From NCBI GenBank assembly GCA_963580285.1, contig OY757011.1, positions 149,791,092 through 149,855,091 of the forward strand: a stretch of DNA of 64,000 bases. Direction: 5' to 3'. Below, in pieces: positions 63,724 through 64,000 of the stretch. The DNA is from Lucinisca nassula. Lineage: Eukaryota; Mollusca; Bivalvia; Lucinida; Lucinidae. How positions within the stretch are numbered: position 1 is the first letter of the stretch; the number at the start of each line of letters is the position of its first letter. Position numbers and translations under genes: made by a program. The notes beneath the pieces were generated by a model. The model did not search any database. It was given only the letters and a program-made list of their open reading frames with translations, and was not told where the DNA came from.

Positions 63724-63744
63724 GTAAGCTACACATCAGGTTAA

Positions 63745-64000
63745 CAAGTCTGTGTACTGAACACCCGTCTAAAACCCACTTATCTCATTAAAAAGTGGGT
63801 TGTGTGGGGTATTCATTATTTTCCTTCTTTTTTGCTAAAAAACATAGACTCCGGGTATTTGTCAAACTCCCTCCATCAGGAAAATAGACATATATAATTT
63901 TGACCCCCATGACCCTTCATGAACCCCACTTTATATGGTAAAACTGGGGTTTACAGGGGTAAGCCTTATTTTTTTCTTATTTCTGCTCTAAAATATAGAT
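63745..64000. mobile_element. Two adjoining MITE family D pieces, cut by the window end
   Basis: 63765-63880 is a diverged piece (aaaacccacttatctcatta, aacatagactccgggtattt). From 63886 a better copy runs (tatataattttgacccccat, ggtaaaactggggtttacag, ctgctctaaaatatagat) and would form its hairpin just beyond the edge. Confidence 0.6.

Noticed and set aside
63143..63505. 120-codon frame as a transposase in the TA-bounded element
   Set aside because: I see no DDE/D catalytic spacing, no HTH and no recognisable motif; it could be remnant sequence but nothing supports a function.

Overview
The window looks like a piece of an animal nuclear genome, most likely a bivalve mollusc. It holds one interrupted protein-coding gene on the plus strand, embedded in introns that are mostly repeats. 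The gene is a myosin XV (MYO15A-type) heavy-chain gene. Sixteen short exons between 2834 and 63723 join in phase, apart from one unsettled junction between exons 4 and 5, and encode about 563 residues. In order these cover the end of the SH3 domain, a linker, the C-terminal MyTH4 domain, and the F1 and F2 lobes of the C-terminal FERM domain, up to the start of F3. The motor, neck and N-terminal tail would lie upstream of the window and the end of FERM downstream. I see no other cellular gene, no true tRNA or rRNA gene and no CRISPR. The bivalve call is an inference from pearl-like / Helentron-associated elements (tandem core plus GTCY microsatellite) and from the style of the MITEs and SINEs, not from a database match.

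Layout. 1-2833: intron with a C31 tract in a degenerate tandem repeat and a striking foldback element (1611-2383) built from about 32 short palindromes. 2834-13161: exons 1-4, separated by hairpin MITEs and one 2.5 kb pearl-like element with about 13 core repeats of 166 bp. 13162-26108: exons 5-6; the long introns hold four pearl-like elements, a 5'-truncated non-LTR retrotransposon tail and tRNA-derived SINEs. 26109-46664: exons 7-15 (most of MyTH4 and FERM F1-F2), with six more pearl-like elements, one nested in another. 46665-63673: a single 17 kb intron dominated by a 9 kb array of 26 monomers arranged as a 12-monomer higher-order repeat (period 4156-4159 bp), then four tandem copies of a TTAA-bounded MITE, then a TA-bounded element with pogo-like ends. 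63674-63723: exon 16.

The most informative signal outside the gene is insertion history. Several repeats sit inside other repeats that also occur uninterrupted in this window, so the empty target site can be read directly. This gives T|T insertion for the pearl-like elements, TTAA for two MITE families, 12-15 bp duplications for SINE-like elements and a 6 bp duplication for the foldback element. Apparent ORFs inside repeats are by-products of repeat periodicity and are not annotated as genes.
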